A stretch of DNA of 7,848 nucleotides from NCBI GenBank assembly GCA_017480395.1, contig JAFVAS010000271.1, positions 1 to 7,848 on the forward strand, in the 5' to 3' direction. Under the pieces are notes generated by a model. It made no database searches. It was given only the letters and a program-made list of their open reading frames with translations, and was not told the origin of the DNA. The stretch comes from Oscillospiraceae bacterium (GTDB taxonomy: Bacteria; Bacillota; Clostridia; Oscillospirales; Oscillospiraceae). This document shows, piece by piece, positions 6,528 to 7,848 of the stretch. The translations under genes were made by a program, and so were the position numbers. Within the stretch, counting starts at the first letter, position 1. Each line of letters begins with the position of its first letter.

Positions 6528-7848
6528 GTGCTTCGCCTCCCTTGGTCTCTCCGGTCAGCAGCCAGGTGCCCGCCCGATCCTGGACGATCTCGTCCGGGCG
6601 TACCCCCAGCTCCCGGGAGAGCAGCTCCACCACCCGGGGGGCGCAGAAGCCGCCCTGACAGCGGCCCATGCCCGCGTTGACCCGGCGCTTGACGCCGTCC
6701 ACGCTGACGGGGGGAATGGGGGTGCGCAGGCACTCCAGAATTTCGCCCTCGGTGACGGTCTCGCAGCGGCAGATCACCCGGCCAAAGCTGTTCTCCCGCT
6801 CCACCAGGGCGGCCCGCGCCTCGGGGGGAAGCTCCTTGAAGCGGGTGCGGTGGCGGCGGCAGACGAAGTCGGGCTTTTCCTCCAGGGCCAGACCGGCCTT
6901 GCCCAGCAGCTCCACCAGATACTCCCCGATGGCGGGGGCGGCGGTCAGGCCGGGGGAACAGATGCCGGCGGCGTCGAAGAAGCCGGGGGCGTCGGGGGCC
7001 TCCTCCAGGATAAAGTCGTCCCGCTCCGTGTGGGCGCGCACCCCGGCGAAGTTGCGGATGTTCTGGCCGAAGGCGATGGTGGGGACGGACTGCTGCGCCC
7101 GCTCCCGGACGAAGGCCAGGCCCTCGGCGGTGGTGGCGGTGTCCTCCCCGGTGACGTCGGCGGCGTCCGGGCCGACGATCAGGTTACCGTGGACGGTGGG
7201 GGACACCAGCACCCCCTTGCCCACGCGGGTGGGACATTGGAAGATGACGTGGTTCACCCGGGTGCCCTCCGCCTTGTCCAGCAGGAAATACTGCCCCCGG
7301 CTGGGGCGGACGGTGTAGGCGTGGGGGGCGGCCAGGTCGTGCACCGCGTCGCAGAAGACTCCGGCGGCGTTGATGACGAACCGGGCCTCGAAGTCGCCCC
7401 GGTTCGTCTGGATGTGCCAGCCGCCGTCACCCCGCGTCAGGCCGGTGACGGCGGTGCTGCGGTGCAGCTGCGCGCCGTTGACCACGGCGGTCTCCGCCAG
7501 GGCCAGACAGAGCTCCCAGGGGGAACAGATGGCGGCGGTGGGGGCGAGAAGGGCGGCGACCACCCGGTCGGACAGGTTGGGCTCCAGCGCCCGGGCCTCC
7601 GCCCCGGAGAGCAGCCGCAGCTCCGGCACGCCATTGGCCTCCCCCCGGCGGAGCAGCTCCGCCAGCGTTTCCCGCTCCTCCTCGGAGAAGGCCAGCACCA
7701 GGGAGCCGCACTGCCGGTAGGGCACGTCCAGTTCGGCGCACAGCCGCTTCGCCAGCGCCGCGCCCCGGACGTTGAGCCGGGCCATCAGGGTGCCGGGGCG
7801 GGGATCATAGCCCGCGTGGAGAATGGCGGAGTTGGCCTTGGTGGTGCC
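6520..7848 (-). CDS. GlpA-like FAD-dependent glycerol-3-phosphate dehydrogenase with BFD-like [2Fe-2S] domain, 5'-partial
   Basis: This protein is predicted to oxidise sn-glycerol 3-phosphate to dihydroxyacetone phosphate using FAD. The frame is open to the right edge. The first visible residues (GTTKANSAILHAGYDPRPG) are internal DAO-family sequence, so the ATG at 7785 is not the start; about 45 residues including the FAD GxGxxG motif are missing. 442 residues are visible. The DAO fold continues with RPSRGQYFLLDK (181-192) and the FAD-closing block AAGICSPGLTAAPAIGEYL (293-311). The C-terminus has a BFD-like [2Fe-2S] module with ligands Cys360 and Cys362 (VICRCETV), and Cys397 and Cys402 (GRCQGGFC). 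No membrane segment is visible. It ends in TGA overlapping the next gene start. Homologues in this family also oxidise other substrates (amino acids, 2-hydroxyglutarate); the specificity given here rests on the linked glpK and glpP. A symbol is withheld because this differs from classical GlpA. Confidence 0.88.
   Translation of the reverse strand, partial: GTTKANSAILHAGYDPRPGTLMARLNVRGAALAKRLCAELDVPYRQCGSLVLAFSEEERETLAELLRRGEANGVPELRLLSGAEARALEPNLSDRVVAALLAPTAAICSPWELCLALAETAVVNGAQLHRSTAVTGLTRGDGGWHIQTNRGDFEARFVINAAGVFCDAVHDLAAPHAYTVRPSRGQYFLLDKAEGTRVNHVIFQCPTRVGKGVLVSPTVHGNLIVGPDAADVTGEDTATTAEGLAFVRERAQQSVPTIAFGQNIRNFAGVRAHTERDDFILEEAPDAPGFFDAAGICSPGLTAAPAIGEYLVELLGKAGLALEEKPDFVCRRHRTRFKELPPEARAALVERENSFGRVICRCETVTEGEILECLRTPIPPVSVDGVKRRVNAGMGRCQGGFCAPRVVELLSRELGVRPDEIVQDRAGTWLLTGETKGGEAHV

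Noticed and set aside
5493..6680. A 395-residue open frame on the plus strand opposite the FAD oxidoreductase
   Set aside because: Low-complexity His/Gly/Ala-rich composition, opposite a well-supported gene; a codon-bias shadow.
1..7848. CRISPR array, tRNA/rRNA genes, transposase, attachment sites or defence genes
   Set aside because: No spaced repeats, RNA-gene signatures, terminal inverted repeats or relevant protein motifs were seen on either strand.

Overview
The window is a high-GC bacterial chromosome segment with tightly packed genes. The gene content and protein style suggest an anaerobic Firmicute, most likely of the Clostridia/Oscillospiraceae type (Flavonifractor- or Lawsonibacter-like). 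The grounds are a GlpP-type antiterminator next to a glycerol-3-phosphate oxidation cluster carrying a DUF1667 gene, a lipoprotein Amidase_3 with an SH3b domain, and an AT-richer spacer with a sigma-A promoter. The genus is inference only.

Layout. (1) At 1-1027 (+) lies the 3' part of metY, O-acetylhomoserine sulfhydrylase, with its N-terminus off the left edge. (2) At 1028-1328 is a roughly 300-base spacer with an intrinsic-terminator-like hairpin (1140-1187) and an extended -10 promoter (1256-1285). (3) At 1329-3317 (+) is a three-gene operon: a cell-wall amidase lipoprotein, an 82-residue very acidic protein of unknown function, and glpP, the glycerol-3-phosphate-responsive antiterminator. 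(4) At 3316-3355 an 18-bp perfect hairpin with A4/T4 flanks sits between convergent transcription units and can act on both strands; a short stretch of weaker hairpins follows to 3419. (5) At 3420-7848 (-) is a four-gene operon, read right to left: a GlpA-like FAD dehydrogenase with a C-terminal BFD-like [2Fe-2S] domain (N-terminus off the right edge), an FAD/NAD oxidoreductase, a cysteine-rich DUF1667 protein, and glycerol kinase glpK. Genes in this operon overlap or are 4-5 bases apart.

How the genes work together. GlpK phosphorylates glycerol to glycerol 3-phosphate. The GlpA-like protein is predicted to oxidise that to dihydroxyacetone phosphate. The FAD/NAD oxidoreductase and DUF1667 protein probably carry the electrons onward, with no GlpC and no membrane segment in the visible genes. 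GlpP, encoded convergently next door, is the likely sensor of glycerol 3-phosphate for this operon. Its RNA target should lie in the leader upstream of the GlpA-like gene, outside the window. metY is a separate sulfur-assimilation gene.

No mobile elements, CRISPR arrays, tRNA/rRNA genes or phage genes were seen. Most of the window is ordinary metabolism. The most interesting part is the GlpA-like/oxidoreductase/DUF1667 set, whose electron route is not evident from sequence.
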